Positions 53,134 to 62,803 of a stretch of DNA of 64,000 nucleotides are shown here, piece by piece. Within the stretch, counting starts at the first letter, position 1, and each line of letters opens with the position of its first letter. Source of the stretch: JAWLHK01 sp041690355 [NCBI: bacterium] (GTDB taxonomy: Bacteria > J088 > JAWLBW01); assembly GCA_041690355.1 (NCBI GenBank), contig JAWLHK010000015.1:33842-97841 (forward strand), given 5' to 3'. The notes beneath the pieces are model-generated. The model searched no databases. It saw nothing but the letters and a program-made list of their open reading frames with translations, and was not told the origin of the DNA. A program made the translations under genes and the position numbers.

Positions 53134-53163
53134 TTGACGAGATTTTGTAAGCCGTGATATACC
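53134..53163 (+). promoter_or_regulatory. Promoter of the cold-shock gene
   Basis: TTGACG (53134-53139), an 18-bp spacer and TATACC (53158-53163). A 5' leader of about 55 nt follows, as usual for cold-shock genes. Confidence 0.6.
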
Positions 53164-53224
53164 TTTTTCCAAGCAGAGCCCTTGTCCCTCTGCCTTGCAC
53201 GTGAACGAAAAGGAGATTTGATCC

Positions 53225-53449
53225 ATGTACAACGGGAAAGTGCGCTGGTTCGACGAGAAGAAAGGCTTCGGCTTCATCGCGCGGGAAAACGCCCGCGACG
53301 TCTTCGTCCACTACTCGGCCATCCAGGAAAAAGGCTTCCGCACCCTGCACGAGGGTCAGCCGGTCACCTTTGATATCGCCGAAGGTCCCCATGGCGTGCA
53401 CGCCATCAACGTCATGAAAGAAGCGATGGACGAGTTGAACATCAGCTGA
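53225..53449 (+). CDS. Cold-shock-domain protein
   Basis: 74 residues, one OB-fold cold-shock domain. RNP1 is [10 protein letters not shown] and RNP2 is VFVHYSAI, following the N-terminal GKVRWFDEK. It binds single-stranded RNA or DNA, acting as an RNA chaperone. AAAAGGAG precedes the ATG. It is monocistronic, with its own promoter and a strong terminator about 130 bp after the stop. The intervening 3' region is GC-rich and may be structured. Confidence 0.93.
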   Translation: MYNGKVRWFDEKKGFGFIARENARDVFVHYSAIQEKGFRTLHEGQPVTFDIAEGPHGVHAINVMKEAMDELNIS

Positions 53450-53581
53450 CCAATCCGTTTTCGTGTGAAAGGAGGGGAGCGGCAACCCCGAACGTCCGCC
53501 TGGATCCTCCCCAAGGGCTGCTCCTCCCGAGGCTTGGGTCCCCGGCGTCGGCCGCTACCTTGCGGTTTCCCCTCCGTTCTT

Positions 53582-53610
53582 GAAAAAGCCCGCCTCCGGC
53601 GGGCTTTTTC
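53582..53610 (+). terminator. Intrinsic terminator after the cold-shock gene
   Basis: GAAAAAGCCCGCC, loop TCC, GGCGGGCTTTTTC: a 13-bp perfect palindromic stem with A and T tracts, so it may act in both directions. Confidence 0.9.
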
Positions 53611-53723
53611 TTCATCCGGTGGATTCCCCGGGCGGGGCCGGGCAAGCCGCTGCGGCCGACGGCCCGCGTGCGGTACAATGCAGGATTACTCTGCAGGTCT
53701 GATTCGTACCGTTTGCCGTAACC

Positions 53724-56700
53724 GTGACGCAGCCCCCTTCCATCCCCCCTGATTCAGCCGCCGCCGAGACCACCCTGCGCGAGGCCGTAGAGGCCCTTCA
53801 CGCGCGCGCGGGCGTGCGCCTTGCCGGAATCCGGGGTGCCGCACGGAGTTGGCTTGCCGCGGCCCTCTATCGCGCGAATCCGAGCCCGACGGTGGTCATC
53901 GTGCCGACCCAGGGCGACATCGAGCGCATGCGGGCAGAGCTCGCCTGGTTTCTGGCCGATCGTTCGCTCCCGTATCCGGCGGTCGAGGCGGTGCGCATCC
54001 GCGCCTTCCCGGGCTGGCAGCTGCTCCCTTACGACGATGTCGTGCCGCATCCCGAGCTCGTCGGCGAACGGCTGGGCGCCCTGGCGTCGCTGCGCGAAGA
54101 CGAGCGGCCCATGATCGTCACGACCTGGGAGGCCATGCAGTTGCGGACCGTCGCCGCCGACCGGCTCGCGGCGGCGACGCTCCGGTTGGCGAAGGGGACC
54201 GAGCTGGCGCCGGCGGCCCTGAGCGCCCGCCTGCTGCAAGCGGGATACACGCGCGCCGATCAGGTCGAAGACCCGGGAGAATTCGCGGTGCGCGGCGGTA
54301 TCGTGGATATATTCCCGCTCGGGGCGCAGCAACCCGTGCGGCTTGAGTACTGGGGCGACGTCATCGACGAGCTCCGGCGCTTCGATCCGGTTTCGCAGGT
54401 GAGCCTGCGCTCGCTGAACGCCGACGAAAGCGTGCTCGTGCTCCCCGCGCGCGAGTCCTTCTGGGTTCCCGACGAGGCCGAGCGCGTGGCGGCGGGGCTG
54501 CGCGACCTCGGCGCCGCCGTCGAGCTCAAGCGCACGAGCCTCGATGCGGCCCTGCAGTCGCTGCGCGAGCGCGGCTCGTTTCCCCTCCAGGACTACACGC
54601 TTCCCGCCTTGCTCCCGAGCGCCTGGTTCTGGGAGCATCTTCCCGCCGGCACGCGCATCTGGAGCGTGGAACAGGACGAAGGGTTTCGTTCGGTCGACGA
54701 TACGCTGCGCGAGGCGGCGGGCCGCTACCGCACTCTGCTCGACGAAGAAAAGCTCCTGGCCCCCCCCGAGGCGGTCTTCGCCGACGAATCGACCCTGCGC
54801 CGGGGGATCGGGCAGTTTCACACCGGACGCCTCGAGTCGCTGGCCGTGCTCGGCGACACGCTGCGCCTGGAGTCGCGCACGCACGACGGCCTGGCCAAGG
54901 AGCTGCAGCAGGCGGGGCAGCTGGGCCCCCTGGTGACGCGCCTGCGCCACTGGCTCGACGAGGGGCACCGCGTGCGCCTCTCGGCCCGCACGCGCGGCGG
55001 AGTCGACCGCATGCGCGAGCTGCTCGCGGCCCACAACCTGCCGTTGACCGAGGGCGAAGACAGGCCGGCCACGCTCGACATCGGGCAGTCGCCGTTGATG
55101 CGCGGTTTCCGCGTCGCCGCCGAGCGCCTCACGTTGCTGACCGAAGAAGACATCTTCGGCGCGCGCACGGTGCGCCACGCGCCCCCGACACGGGTGAAGA
55201 AGGAGAAGTTCGTCGCCGAGCTGCGCGAGCTCAAGCACGGCGATTTCATCGTGCACGTCGACTACGGCGTCGGCCGGTATCTCGGCCTGCAGACGCGCAC
55301 CGTGGCGGGCGAGACCGGCGATTTCTTCGCCGTCGAATACTCCGGCGGCGACCGCCTCTTTCTGCCCGTCTACCGGCTCGAGGGGGTGCAGAAGTACGTC
55401 GGTTCGGAGGGGAGCGAGCCGCGGCTCGACAAACTCGGGACGCAGGGGTGGGAGAAAACCAAGAAGCGCGTCAAGGAGGCCGTGCTCGCCATGGCCGCCG
55501 AACTGCTCGAGCTTTACGCCGCCCGCGAAGTCATGCCGGGGCAGGCGTTCGCGAAGCCCGGGCACCTCTACGAGGAGTTCGCCGCGAGCTTCGAATACGA
55601 GGAGACGCCCGACCAGGCGCAGGCCATTCGCGAAGTGATCGCCGATCTGCAGCGCCCGCGCCCCATGGATCGGCTCGTCTGCGGCGACGTCGGCTACGGA
55701 AAAACCGAAGTCGCCATGCGCGCGGCGTTCAAAGCGGTGGAGGAGGGGAAGCAGGCCGCCGTCCTCGTTCCGACCACGATTCTGGCCTTCCAGCACCTGC
55801 AGACCTTCCGCGAACGCTTCGAGGCGTTCCCCGTGAAGATTGAGATGCTCTCGCGGTTCGTGTCGCCGAAGGAGCAGAAAGACATCCTCGCGCGACTGCG
55901 AAAAGGCGAAGTCGACATCGTCATCGGCACGCACCGCATTCTGCAGAGCGACCTGGACTTCAAGGATCTGGGCCTGCTCGTCATCGACGAGGAACACCGG
56001 TTCGGCGTCAAGCACAAGGAGAAGATCAAGCAGCTCAAGAAGACCGTGCACGTGCTGACGCTGACGGCCACTCCGATTCCGCGTACGCTGCACCTGTCGA
56101 TTCTCGGGCTGCGCGATCTGTCGATCATCGCTACTCCGCCGCGCGACCGGCTCGCCATCCGTACCTACGTGACGCCGTTCGAAGAAGGGGTGCTTGCCGA
56201 AGCCATCCGGCGCGAGCTGCGCCGGCAGGGGCAGATCTTCTTCATTCACAACCGCATCGATTCCATCCACGGCATGGCCGACGAGATCCGCCGCCTCGTG
56301 CCCGAGGTGCGCCTGGCCGTGGGCCATGGGCGCATGAAGGAAGACGAGCTCGAGAAGCTCATGCTCGCCTTCGTGCGCCGCGACTTCGACCTGCTGCTCT
56401 GCACGACCATCGTCGAAAGCGGCATCGACGTGCCCACCGCCAACACCATCGTCATCAACCGGGCCGACCGTTTCGGGCTGGCCGAACTCTACCAGCTGCG
56501 CGGACGCGTCGGGCGCTCGAATCAGCGCGCCTATGCCTACCTGGTCATCGATTCCGAAAAGCAGCTTTCGGGCGAGGCGCGCCAGCGGCTCGACGTCATC
56601 CAGAGCTTCGCCGATCTGGGGGCCGGCTTCAAGGTGGCCGCTCACGACCTCGAGATCCGCGGGGCGGGCGACATCCTGGGGCAGAACCAGTCGGGGCAGA

Positions 56701-57233
56701 TCGCGGCCGTCGGCTTCGATCTCTACACGTCGCTGCTCGAGCAGGCGGTGCAGGAGATCCGCGGCGAACCGGTGGTCGAGCGGCGCGAGCCCGAACTGAA
56801 CGTGCACCTGCCCGCCTACATCCCCGAAAAATACATGCCCGACGTCGGGCAGCGCCTCGACTTCTACCAGCGCCTGAGCCGCCTGCTGCACGAAGACGAC
56901 ACCGACATGCTGCGGGCCGAGATGGAAGACCGCTACGGGGAACTTCCGGTCGAAGCCGAGCACTTTCTCGAAGTCTCGCGGGCCAAGGTGCTCCTGCGCG
57001 CCCTGCGGGTGCGCGCGCTCGACCTCACGGCCGGCCGGGCGGTGCTGCGCCTCGACGCCGCGACGCCGGTCGATCCGGCCCGCGTGCTCGACCTGGTCGC
57101 CCGGCAGAACGACCGGGTGAAACTGGCCGGCGGCGACAAGCTGGTTTACAGACTGGACGAACGGACCCCGCTCGATTCGCTGAAAGAGCTCATGATCCGC
57201 TTGCGGGAGCTCCAAGGCTTTGTTAAGATTTAG
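53724..57233 (+). CDS. mfd: Transcription-repair coupling factor Mfd
   Basis: 1169 residues from a GTG. Mfd removes RNA polymerase stalled at lesions and recruits UvrA. The N-terminal UvrB-homology module has IRAFPGWQLLPYDDVVPHPE. The RNA-polymerase-interacting domain has GDFIVHVDYGVGRYLGLQTR. The motor has Walker A VCGDVGYGKTEVAMRAA, the DEEH motif LLVIDEEHRFGVKHKE, TLTATPIPRTLHLSILGLRD and the TRG element. The C-terminal D7 domain is present (YIPEKYMPDVGQRLDFYQRL). A TACAAT box lies at 53674-53679. It heads a probable operon with the three chaperone genes. Confidence 0.96.
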   Translation: MTQPPSIPPDSAAAETTLREAVEALHARAGVRLAGIRGAARSWLAAALYRANPSPTVVIVPTQGDIERMRAELAWFLADRSLPYPAVEAVRIRAFPGWQLLPYDDVVPHPELVGERLGALASLREDERPMIVTTWEAMQLRTVAADRLAAATLRLAKGTELAPAALSARLLQAGYTRADQVEDPGEFAVRGGIVDIFPLGAQQPVRLEYWGDVIDELRRFDPVSQVSLRSLNADESVLVLPARESFWVPDEAERVAAGLRDLGAAVELKRTSLDAALQSLRERGSFPLQDYTLPALLPSAWFWEHLPAGTRIWSVEQDEGFRSVDDTLREAAGRYRTLLDEEKLLAPPEAVFADESTLRRGIGQFHTGRLESLAVLGDTLRLESRTHDGLAKELQQAGQLGPLVTRLRHWLDEGHRVRLSARTRGGVDRMRELLAAHNLPLTEGEDRPATLDIGQSPLMRGFRVAAERLTLLTEEDIFGARTVRHAPPTRVKKEKFVAELRELKHGDFIVHVDYGVGRYLGLQTRTVAGETGDFFAVEYSGGDRLFLPVYRLEGVQKYVGSEGSEPRLDKLGTQGWEKTKKRVKEAVLAMAAELLELYAAREVMPGQAFAKPGHLYEEFAASFEYEETPDQAQAIREVIADLQRPRPMDRLVCGDVGYGKTEVAMRAAFKAVEEGKQAAVLVPTTILAFQHLQTFRERFEAFPVKIEMLSRFVSPKEQKDILARLRKGEVDIVIGTHRILQSDLDFKDLGLLVIDEEHRFGVKHKEKIKQLKKTVHVLTLTATPIPRTLHLSILGLRDLSIIATPPRDRLAIRTYVTPFEEGVLAEAIRRELRRQGQIFFIHNRIDSIHGMADEIRRLVPEVRLAVGHGRMKEDELEKLMLAFVRRDFDLLLCTTIVESGIDVPTANTIVINRADRFGLAELYQLRGRVGRSNQRAYAYLVIDSEKQLSGEARQRLDVIQSFADLGAGFKVAAHDLEIRGAGDILGQNQSGQIAAVGFDLYTSLLEQAVQEIRGEPVVERREPELNVHLPAYIPEKYMPDVGQRLDFYQRLSRLLHEDDTDMLRAEMEDRYGELPVEAEHFLEVSRAKVLLRALRVRALDLTAGRAVLRLDAATPVDPARVLDLVARQNDRVKLAGGDKLVYRLDERTPLDSLKELMIRLRELQGFVKI

Positions 57234-57303
57234 CTTTTTATCGGTGCCTGCTTGCTCGTCCAGGGGCCGGCCCGAACCTTCACTCTTCAGGAGATTGGGA
57301 TTC

Positions 57304-58281
57304 ATGGCAACGTTGCGGAATGTCTTTGTCACGGCCACCGTGACCGGTGTGGTGTTGATGGGGGCTGCGTGCTCGAGCAAGGGTACCGATGCCGTCAAGA
57401 AAGAGGGCAAGGTCGTCGCCCAGGTCGATGACGTCACGATTACCACCGGCGAGCTGCAGGAAGAACTGGACAAGCTCCCCCCGTACCTGAAAGGGCGCGT
57501 CGCGACCGCAGAAGGGCGCCGGGAGTTTCTCGACAACCTGCTGACCCGCAAGGCGCTCATGCTCGAGGCCGATACCCTGGGCATCGAAAACGATCCGCAG
57601 ATTTCGCGCCAGATTGCCGAGTACAAGGAACGTCTCGTGCTGCAGAAGCTCATGCAGGACAACATTCCCAAGGACCCGCAGCTGTCTGACGAAGAAATCC
57701 GCAAGTACTTCGACGAACATACCGACGAGTTCAAGGAAGGCGCCCAGGTTCGCGTGCGCCACGTGCTCATCAAGTCCGAACCCGGCGATCCCGACGCCAA
57801 GAAGCAGGAAGCGCGCCGTAAGGCCGAGCAGGTGCGCAAGCGAGCCCGGGGCGGTGAGGACTTCGAGAAGCTGGCCAAGCAGTACAGCGAAGACGTGGGC
57901 AGCAAGAACCGCGGCGGCGACCTCGGGTTCTTCCCGCGCGGCCGCATGGCCAAGCCGTTTGAAGACACGGCGTTCGCGCTGAGCAAGCCCAACGAAATCA
58001 GCGATGTGGTCGAGACCCAGTTCGGCTATCACGTCATTCAGTACGTCGACCGCCAGGAACCGAAGGAAAAGACCTTCGACGAGGCCAAGGAGCAGATTCG
58101 CCGCCGCCTCGCTCCCCAGCGCCAGCGCGACAGCTACCAGACGTTCATCACGAACATCAAGGACAAGCGCAAGATCGTCGTCCACGACGACGTGCTCGCC
58201 TCCATGGGTGGTGACAAGAGCGCCGAGGCCCCCAAGGCCGAACCGGCCGCTGCCGAGGCCGAAGGCGCCAAGGCTGAATGA
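57304..58281 (+). CDS. Parvulin-type peptidyl-prolyl isomerase lipoprotein (PrsA/PpiC-like)
   Basis: 325 residues from the ATG at 57304, with AGGAG upstream. The lipoprotein signal ends at GAAC (Cys). A SurA-N-like helical region follows (about 35-145; TITTGELQEELDKLPPYL). The rotamase domain (about 150-270) has VRVRHVLIKSEPGDPDAKKQ, EDFEKLAKQYSEDVGSKNRG, GDLGFFPRGRMAKPFEDTAF and TQFGYHVIQYVDRQ, all hallmark parvulin blocks. The tail is Ala/Glu/Lys-rich. It folds exported proteins at the periplasmic membrane face. The stop overlaps the next gene. Confidence 0.92.
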   Translation: MATLRNVFVTATVTGVVLMGAACSSKGTDAVKKEGKVVAQVDDVTITTGELQEELDKLPPYLKGRVATAEGRREFLDNLLTRKALMLEADTLGIENDPQISRQIAEYKERLVLQKLMQDNIPKDPQLSDEEIRKYFDEHTDEFKEGAQVRVRHVLIKSEPGDPDAKKQEARRKAEQVRKRARGGEDFEKLAKQYSEDVGSKNRGGDLGFFPRGRMAKPFEDTAFALSKPNEISDVVETQFGYHVIQYVDRQEPKEKTFDEAKEQIRRRLAPQRQRDSYQTFITNIKDKRKIVVHDDVLASMGGDKSAEAPKAEPAAAEAEGAKAE

Positions 58282-59273
58282 CCTCGTCTGCGAGACGATT
58301 CGGAGGGGGGAAGGCGCATGCCTTCCCCTTCCTTTTTTTCAGAGGCACGGCCGCCGTCGCGATCGCCCTGGCGGCGCTCATCGGCGGGGGGCAGGCCGGG
58401 TGCAAGCCGGCCGGGTCGCGGCCCGTGGCCTCGGTCGACGGCGAGCCGATCCGCCGTGACGCCTTCGAGGCCGAGCTGCGCCGCGTGCGGGGCGAGACCG
58501 GCGACCTCGTGCTCCAGGGCGAAGTGCTCTCGGCCCTGCGCATGAGCGTACTCAACCAGCTCATCGAAAACCGCCTGGTGACCCGCGAAGCGGCTCGCTA
58601 CGGGATCGGCGTCAGCGAGGCCGAGGTCGACCAGCGTCTCCTGGCCATCCGGGCCGACTACGCCGAGGGGGGCTTCGACCAGGCCCTGCGCGAGAATTTC
58701 GTGAATGTCAGCGACCTGCGCGATCGGCTCCGGCAGAGTGTCCTGCAGGAAAAAACCGTGCACGAAGCCGTCGGAAAAGGGCTCGAGCCCGACGACGAAG
58801 AGCTTCTGCGCTACTATCAGCGCCGGGCCGCCGATTTCTCGCTTCCCGAGCGGGTGCAGGTGCGCCAGATTGTCGTACGCAACCGCGAAGAGGGCGAGGC
58901 CCTGCGCGCCCGTATCCTGCAGGGAGAGAGCTTCGTGGAGCTGGCGAAACAGCATTCGCTGACACCCGACGCCCGCGAAGGGGGCGACGTGGGCGTGTTC
59001 GCCCGCGGCGAGATGCCCCCCGAGTTCGACCTTGCGTTCACGCTGCCGAAAGGCAAGGTGAGCACTGTCATCCGGTCGCAATACGGGTATCATATCCTGA
59101 TGGTCGTCGATCAGCTTCCGGCCCGCATCCGGCCGTTCGAAGAGGTTCGAGACGAACTGCGCACGCTGCTCATCCGCGACCGGATGGAGAGCGCATACCA
59201 GCACTGGATTCAGCAGCTGCGCGACGAAGCAGACATCCGCATTTTTCAGGACGTGATTGAAGATGTTGAATGA
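58278..59273 (+). CDS. Second parvulin-type peptidyl-prolyl isomerase lipoprotein
   Basis: 331 residues, ATGA overlap with the first. The long N-terminus precedes a lipoprotein signal ending GGGQAGC (Cys42). The helical chaperone part has ALRMSVLNQLIENRLVTREA. The rotamase domain has VQVRQIVVRNREEGEALRAR, FVELAKQHSLTPDAREGGDV, FARGEMPPEFDLAFTLPKGK and RSQYGYHILMVVDQ. Some parvulin residues differ from the first copy (VRQIVVR instead of VRHVLIK, with the His lost), so isomerase activity may be weak. It is probably a chaperone for outer-membrane proteins. Confidence 0.9.
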   Translation: MTSSARRFGGGKAHAFPFLFFRGTAAVAIALAALIGGGQAGCKPAGSRPVASVDGEPIRRDAFEAELRRVRGETGDLVLQGEVLSALRMSVLNQLIENRLVTREAARYGIGVSEAEVDQRLLAIRADYAEGGFDQALRENFVNVSDLRDRLRQSVLQEKTVHEAVGKGLEPDDEELLRYYQRRAADFSLPERVQVRQIVVRNREEGEALRARILQGESFVELAKQHSLTPDAREGGDVGVFARGEMPPEFDLAFTLPKGKVSTVIRSQYGYHILMVVDQLPARIRPFEEVRDELRTLLIRDRMESAYQHWIQQLRDEADIRIFQDVIEDVE

Positions 59274-60210
59274 TTCGCTGCGCAGGCTGACGGCCGGAGT
59301 TCTCCTGTCCGGTGCCCTTGGCGCAGGGCTGACCCTGGCTTCGGCGCCGGACGCCCGGGCCGAGGTGGTCGACCGGGTAGTCGCCGTCGTCAATGAAGAC
59401 GTCGTTCTTCTGTCCGATCTCGAGAAGGCGCGGCGCGACGTCGAGCAGGAGGCGCGCCTGATGGGGCAGCCCGACATGACGCTCGCCGACGAAGATCTGC
59501 TGCAGCGGCTGATCGACGAACGCCTGGTGCGTCAGGAGTCGCGCCGGCTGAACATCGATGTGACCGAGAAAGAGATCGACAACGCCATCGCCGACGTCAT
59601 GAAGGCGAACCGCCTCACCTTCGAGCAGTTGAAGGCGAATCTGGCGACGGAGGGGGTCGATCTCGAGGAATACCGGAAGACGATCGGCGAACAGATCCGC
59701 CGCCTGAAGCTGACCAGCCGGGTCGTGCGCGATCGGGTTTCCATCGATCAGAGCCGGATGCAGGCGTACTATTCCGCGAACCGGGAACTGTTTCTCGACG
59801 ACCCGCAGATTCGGCTGCGCCGGATATTTTTCCCCGGACAGAACGACACGGCCGTTGCCGGGCAACTGCGGGCCCGGCTTGCCGAACAGCCGTTTCCCGC
59901 GCTCGTGACGGCCATTGCCGAAGCCGGCGGTGACGCCGTCGACTTCGGCTTTCTGCCGCCGACCGACGTTCGCGCCGACTACCTCGAGGCGGCCGGCAAT
60001 CTTCAGCCGGGCGAGTGGAGCCCCCCGCTGGTGCTCGGCGACGGGGTGCACCTCGTGCAGCTCGTCGAGCGGCTCGAAGAGCGGGTCAAGCCGTTCAGCG
60101 AGGTCAAGGATCAGATCGAGCAGCGGCTGAACCAGGAAGAATCGCAACGCCAGTTTCTGCGCTGGCTTCAGGAGTTGCGCGATCGAAGCCACGTGCGCCT
60201 GATGCTCTAG
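59263..60210 (+). CDS. surA: SurA-like periplasmic chaperone
   Basis: 315 residues from the ATG at 59263, overlapping the previous gene by 11 bp. A Sec signal ends near APDARAE. The SurA N-domain starts VVDRVVAVVNEDVVLLSDLE and has LLQRLIDERLVRQESRRLNI. One degenerate parvulin domain (about 190-280) has IRLRRIFFPGQND, VDFGFLPPTDV and GVHLVQLVERLEE. The final helix returns to the SurA core, as in the SurA N/C architecture. It is the last of three adjacent PPIase-type chaperone genes after mfd. Confidence 0.9.
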   Translation: MLNDSLRRLTAGVLLSGALGAGLTLASAPDARAEVVDRVVAVVNEDVVLLSDLEKARRDVEQEARLMGQPDMTLADEDLLQRLIDERLVRQESRRLNIDVTEKEIDNAIADVMKANRLTFEQLKANLATEGVDLEEYRKTIGEQIRRLKLTSRVVRDRVSIDQSRMQAYYSANRELFLDDPQIRLRRIFFPGQNDTAVAGQLRARLAEQPFPALVTAIAEAGGDAVDFGFLPPTDVRADYLEAAGNLQPGEWSPPLVLGDGVHLVQLVERLEERVKPFSEVKDQIEQRLNQEESQRQFLRWLQELRDRSHVRLML

Positions 60211-60253
60211 CAGAAATCCGGCGCGCGTTTCCTTCAGACGGGAGCATCCTTCG

Positions 60254-61147
60254 ATGTCAACACGGTACCTGTTCACTGCGGCCTCGCTGATCGTTCTGCT
60301 GTCCCTGGCCGGCTGCGGCGCCGGGCCGACCGACCGAACCGGCGACCAGACGACCATCGAATGTCCGGCATCGGATCTGGCGCCCGGCGAGTTTGAAGTC
60401 CTGGCCGATCTCGGCATGGGCAATGAAGGGATCGCCTTTTCGTCCGCCGGCGAGCTTTTCGTCTCGACCCAGGACCCGGCCGCAGTGTGGAAAATCGCCG
60501 CCGACGGTACGTCTACGCGCCTGGCCGACCTGCCGGGCGCGCTCGGTCTCGCCTTTCTCGGCGACACGCTGCTTGTCGCCGGCCTGAGCACGCACACCGT
60601 CTATGCCGTGGACGGGCAGGGGAGCGTGCGCGAGTTCGCGGCCCCGGTGAGCGACGCGAATTTCGTGGTGGCGACCCCGTGGGCGACGGCGCTGGTGTCG
60701 AACGATTTCGAGAACACCATTCACGAAGTGGATGGCAGGAGCGCACCGGCGCTCTGGAGCGATGCCGTGGCCTCGCCGAACGGCATGGGCTTTTCGGCCG
60801 ACGGCACGAGGCTCTGGGCCGCGACGACCTTCAAGGATCCCGGCCTGTACGAGTTTCCCGTGAAAGACGGGAAGGCGGGAACGCCACGCCGGGTGACCGG
60901 GTTCCGCGCCATCGACACGCCCGACGGCCTGGCCGTCGGCGCCGATGACACGGTGTACGTGGCGCTCAATCTGAGCGGTAAAGTCGTGCGGGTCGACCCG
61001 CGCTCGGGTTCGGTCGAGGAGGTCGCAACCGGGCTGGCGACGCCGGCCAGCCTCGCCTTCGGCCGGGGCGCATTCGATCCCTGCTCGCTGTATGGCACCG
61101 AGCTCCTGGGATCGCGCGTTTTCCGCCTGCGCGTCGGGCGGCGCTGA
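60254..61147 (+). CDS. SMP-30/NHL-like beta-propeller lipoprotein
   Basis: 297 residues. The lipoprotein signal MSTRYLFTAASLIVLLSLAG is followed by Cys21. The body is a six-bladed propeller-like repeat: GMGNEGIAFSSAGELFVSTQ, GALGLAFLGDTLLVAGLST, SPNGMGFSADGTRLWAATTF and DTPDGLAVGADDTVYVALN. These resemble SMP-30/gluconolactonase and NHL blades. Function could be lactonase-like or purely binding; the catalytic metal residues were not checked. GGGAGC precedes the ATG. Confidence 0.72.
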   Translation: MSTRYLFTAASLIVLLSLAGCGAGPTDRTGDQTTIECPASDLAPGEFEVLADLGMGNEGIAFSSAGELFVSTQDPAAVWKIAADGTSTRLADLPGALGLAFLGDTLLVAGLSTHTVYAVDGQGSVREFAAPVSDANFVVATPWATALVSNDFENTIHEVDGRSAPALWSDAVASPNGMGFSADGTRLWAATTFKDPGLYEFPVKDGKAGTPRRVTGFRAIDTPDGLAVGADDTVYVALNLSGKVVRVDPRSGSVEEVATGLATPASLAFGRGAFDPCSLYGTELLGSRVFRLRVGRR

Positions 61148-61255
61148 GGGGCGCGTAACCACCCCCGCCGGACGTCCCGCCCCCTGCTCTGCAGCCCCGC
61201 ACGGCCTGCACGGCCGCCCTCCGATGATGCGGGCCGTTCTGGTAGGCTTCGAGTC

Positions 61256-62794
61256 ATGGGCGGGGCCCGAACGCGAACCGTAGCCGATTTCATCGAAAGG
61301 CACGGGGGAGAGATTCTCGAGCGCTGGCGCAGCCGCGTCCTCGAAGATCCGCTCATCCCGCGGGCGAACGAGCAGCCCACGCCCGTTCTCAACAATCATA
61401 TTCCTGATCTCCTGGCCGCCTTCACGCTGCAGCTGCGCCGCGGTGAGCTGTCGCAGGACCCCGCCAACGTGAACGCGGTCACCGAGCGCATGCAGCCTCA
61501 TGATCACGCGCACCTGCGTTACATGGCCGGGTACGATCTGCTGGCGGTGCTGCGAGAGTTCGGGCACCTGCGAGCGGCCGTGCTCGAAACCATCGAGCGC
61601 GAACGCTTCGAGATCGGCGGCGCCGAGCTGCTCCTGCTGCACGCAGTCATCGATCAGGTCATGTCGCAGTCGGCCCAGGAATCCGTGCGCTGGGAACGCC
61701 AGCTGGTGCAGTCGGTCGTCACGCAGAGCGGCGAGGGGATCGTGGTCGTCGATACGACATTCCGCTATCGCATCGTCAATGAGACGGCGCGGCAACTTCT
61801 GGCCAACGACCACGTGGCGCCGGGGCTTCCGGCCGGCCGGCTCGCGCTGCTTGACGATTCGGGCGCGGCGCTGGATCTCGAGGCGATGCCCTTGACGCGC
61901 GCGCTGCGCGGCGAACGGGAACACCAGGGCAAGGCGCGCGTGCGCCGGCCCGACGGCAGCCTGATCCGCGTCGAGTATTCGTCGACGCCGCTGCGGGCCG
62001 AAGACGGCGACATCATCGGCGCCGCGCTCCTCTTCCGCGACCGCACGCGGGAATTCGAGGATGAGGAGTACCGCCAGCAGGCCGCCCAGTTCCGCGAGCG
62101 GTTTGTCGGCATGGTCGGACACGATCTGCGCGGACCGTTGACGGCCATCCGGATGTCTGCCGACATGGCGCTGATGCGCGATGCCGACGACCCGTCTGCG
62201 TTTCAACTCACGGCCACGCGCGCGCTGGAGCGCATCCGATCGGCGAGCGGCCGCATGGAACGCATGATCAGGGATCTGCTCGACTTCACGCGGGCGCGGC
62301 TCGGCGGGGGGATACCGGTGCAGCGGCAGGAGACCGACCTGGGGCATCTTACGCGCACGGTGCTCGAAGAGATGGCGGCGGCCTTTCCCGATCGGCACGT
62401 CGAGTTCCGCCGGCGCGGCGACGTCTCGGGTTGCTGGGATCCCGATCGGCTCATGCAGGTGCTCGCGAATCTGCTGGGTAACGCGCTCACCCACAGCCCT
62501 GAAAACCGCCCGGTCGTCATCGACCTGGACGGCGAGCGGGAGGAGGTGGAATTTTCGGTCAACAACGGCGGCGCGCCGATCCCCCCCGACCGGCTGCCCG
62601 TCATCTTCGAACCGTTTCAGGTGGGCGACGAGGCCGCGCAGCACCGCGGCCTGGGCCTGGGGCTGTTCATTGCGCAGAGCATCGCCGTGTCACACGGCGG
62701 GAGTATCTCGGCGGTTTCCGACGCCGGCCAGGGGACGACGTTCACGCTGCGTCTGCCGCGCGGGCGGCCGCCCAAGGGCGCGCAGTCGATCTGA
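61256..62794 (+). CDS. Soluble PAS-containing sensor histidine kinase with RsbRD-like N-terminus
   Basis: 512 residues, no membrane helix. The N-terminal 150 residues (DFIERHGGEILERWRSRVLE) resemble the RsbRD N-terminal, globin-like helical domain. A PAS domain follows (about 160-270; SGEGIVVVDTTFRYRIVNET). The HisKA site is FVGMVGHDLRGPLTAIRMSA with the phospho-His. The HATPase_c part has N-box LMQVLANLLGNALTHSPENR, G1 SVNNGGAPIPPDRL and G2 GLGLGLFIAQSIAVSHGG. No response regulator gene is adjacent, so the partner is unknown. It ends 9 bp from the convergent MCE-like gene. Confidence 0.88.
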   Translation: MGGARTRTVADFIERHGGEILERWRSRVLEDPLIPRANEQPTPVLNNHIPDLLAAFTLQLRRGELSQDPANVNAVTERMQPHDHAHLRYMAGYDLLAVLREFGHLRAAVLETIERERFEIGGAELLLLHAVIDQVMSQSAQESVRWERQLVQSVVTQSGEGIVVVDTTFRYRIVNETARQLLANDHVAPGLPAGRLALLDDSGAALDLEAMPLTRALRGEREHQGKARVRRPDGSLIRVEYSSTPLRAEDGDIIGAALLFRDRTREFEDEEYRQQAAQFRERFVGMVGHDLRGPLTAIRMSADMALMRDADDPSAFQLTATRALERIRSASGRMERMIRDLLDFTRARLGGGIPVQRQETDLGHLTRTVLEEMAAAFPDRHVEFRRRGDVSGCWDPDRLMQVLANLLGNALTHSPENRPVVIDLDGEREEVEFSVNNGGAPIPPDRLPVIFEPFQVGDEAAQHRGLGLGLFIAQSIAVSHGGSISAVSDAGQGTTFTLRLPRGRPPKGAQSI

Positions 62795-62803
62795 GCAGCC
62801 GGG

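Noticed and set aside
53754-57992. Very long open frame on the minus strand opposite mfd
   Set aside because: It is a GC-rich antisense shadow: no family features, Gln/Arg/His-rich composition, and mfd on the other strand is unmistakable.
60257-62644. Long minus-strand open frame opposite the propeller lipoprotein and histidine kinase
   Set aside because: The plus-strand genes have clear signals and motifs; this frame is compositional.
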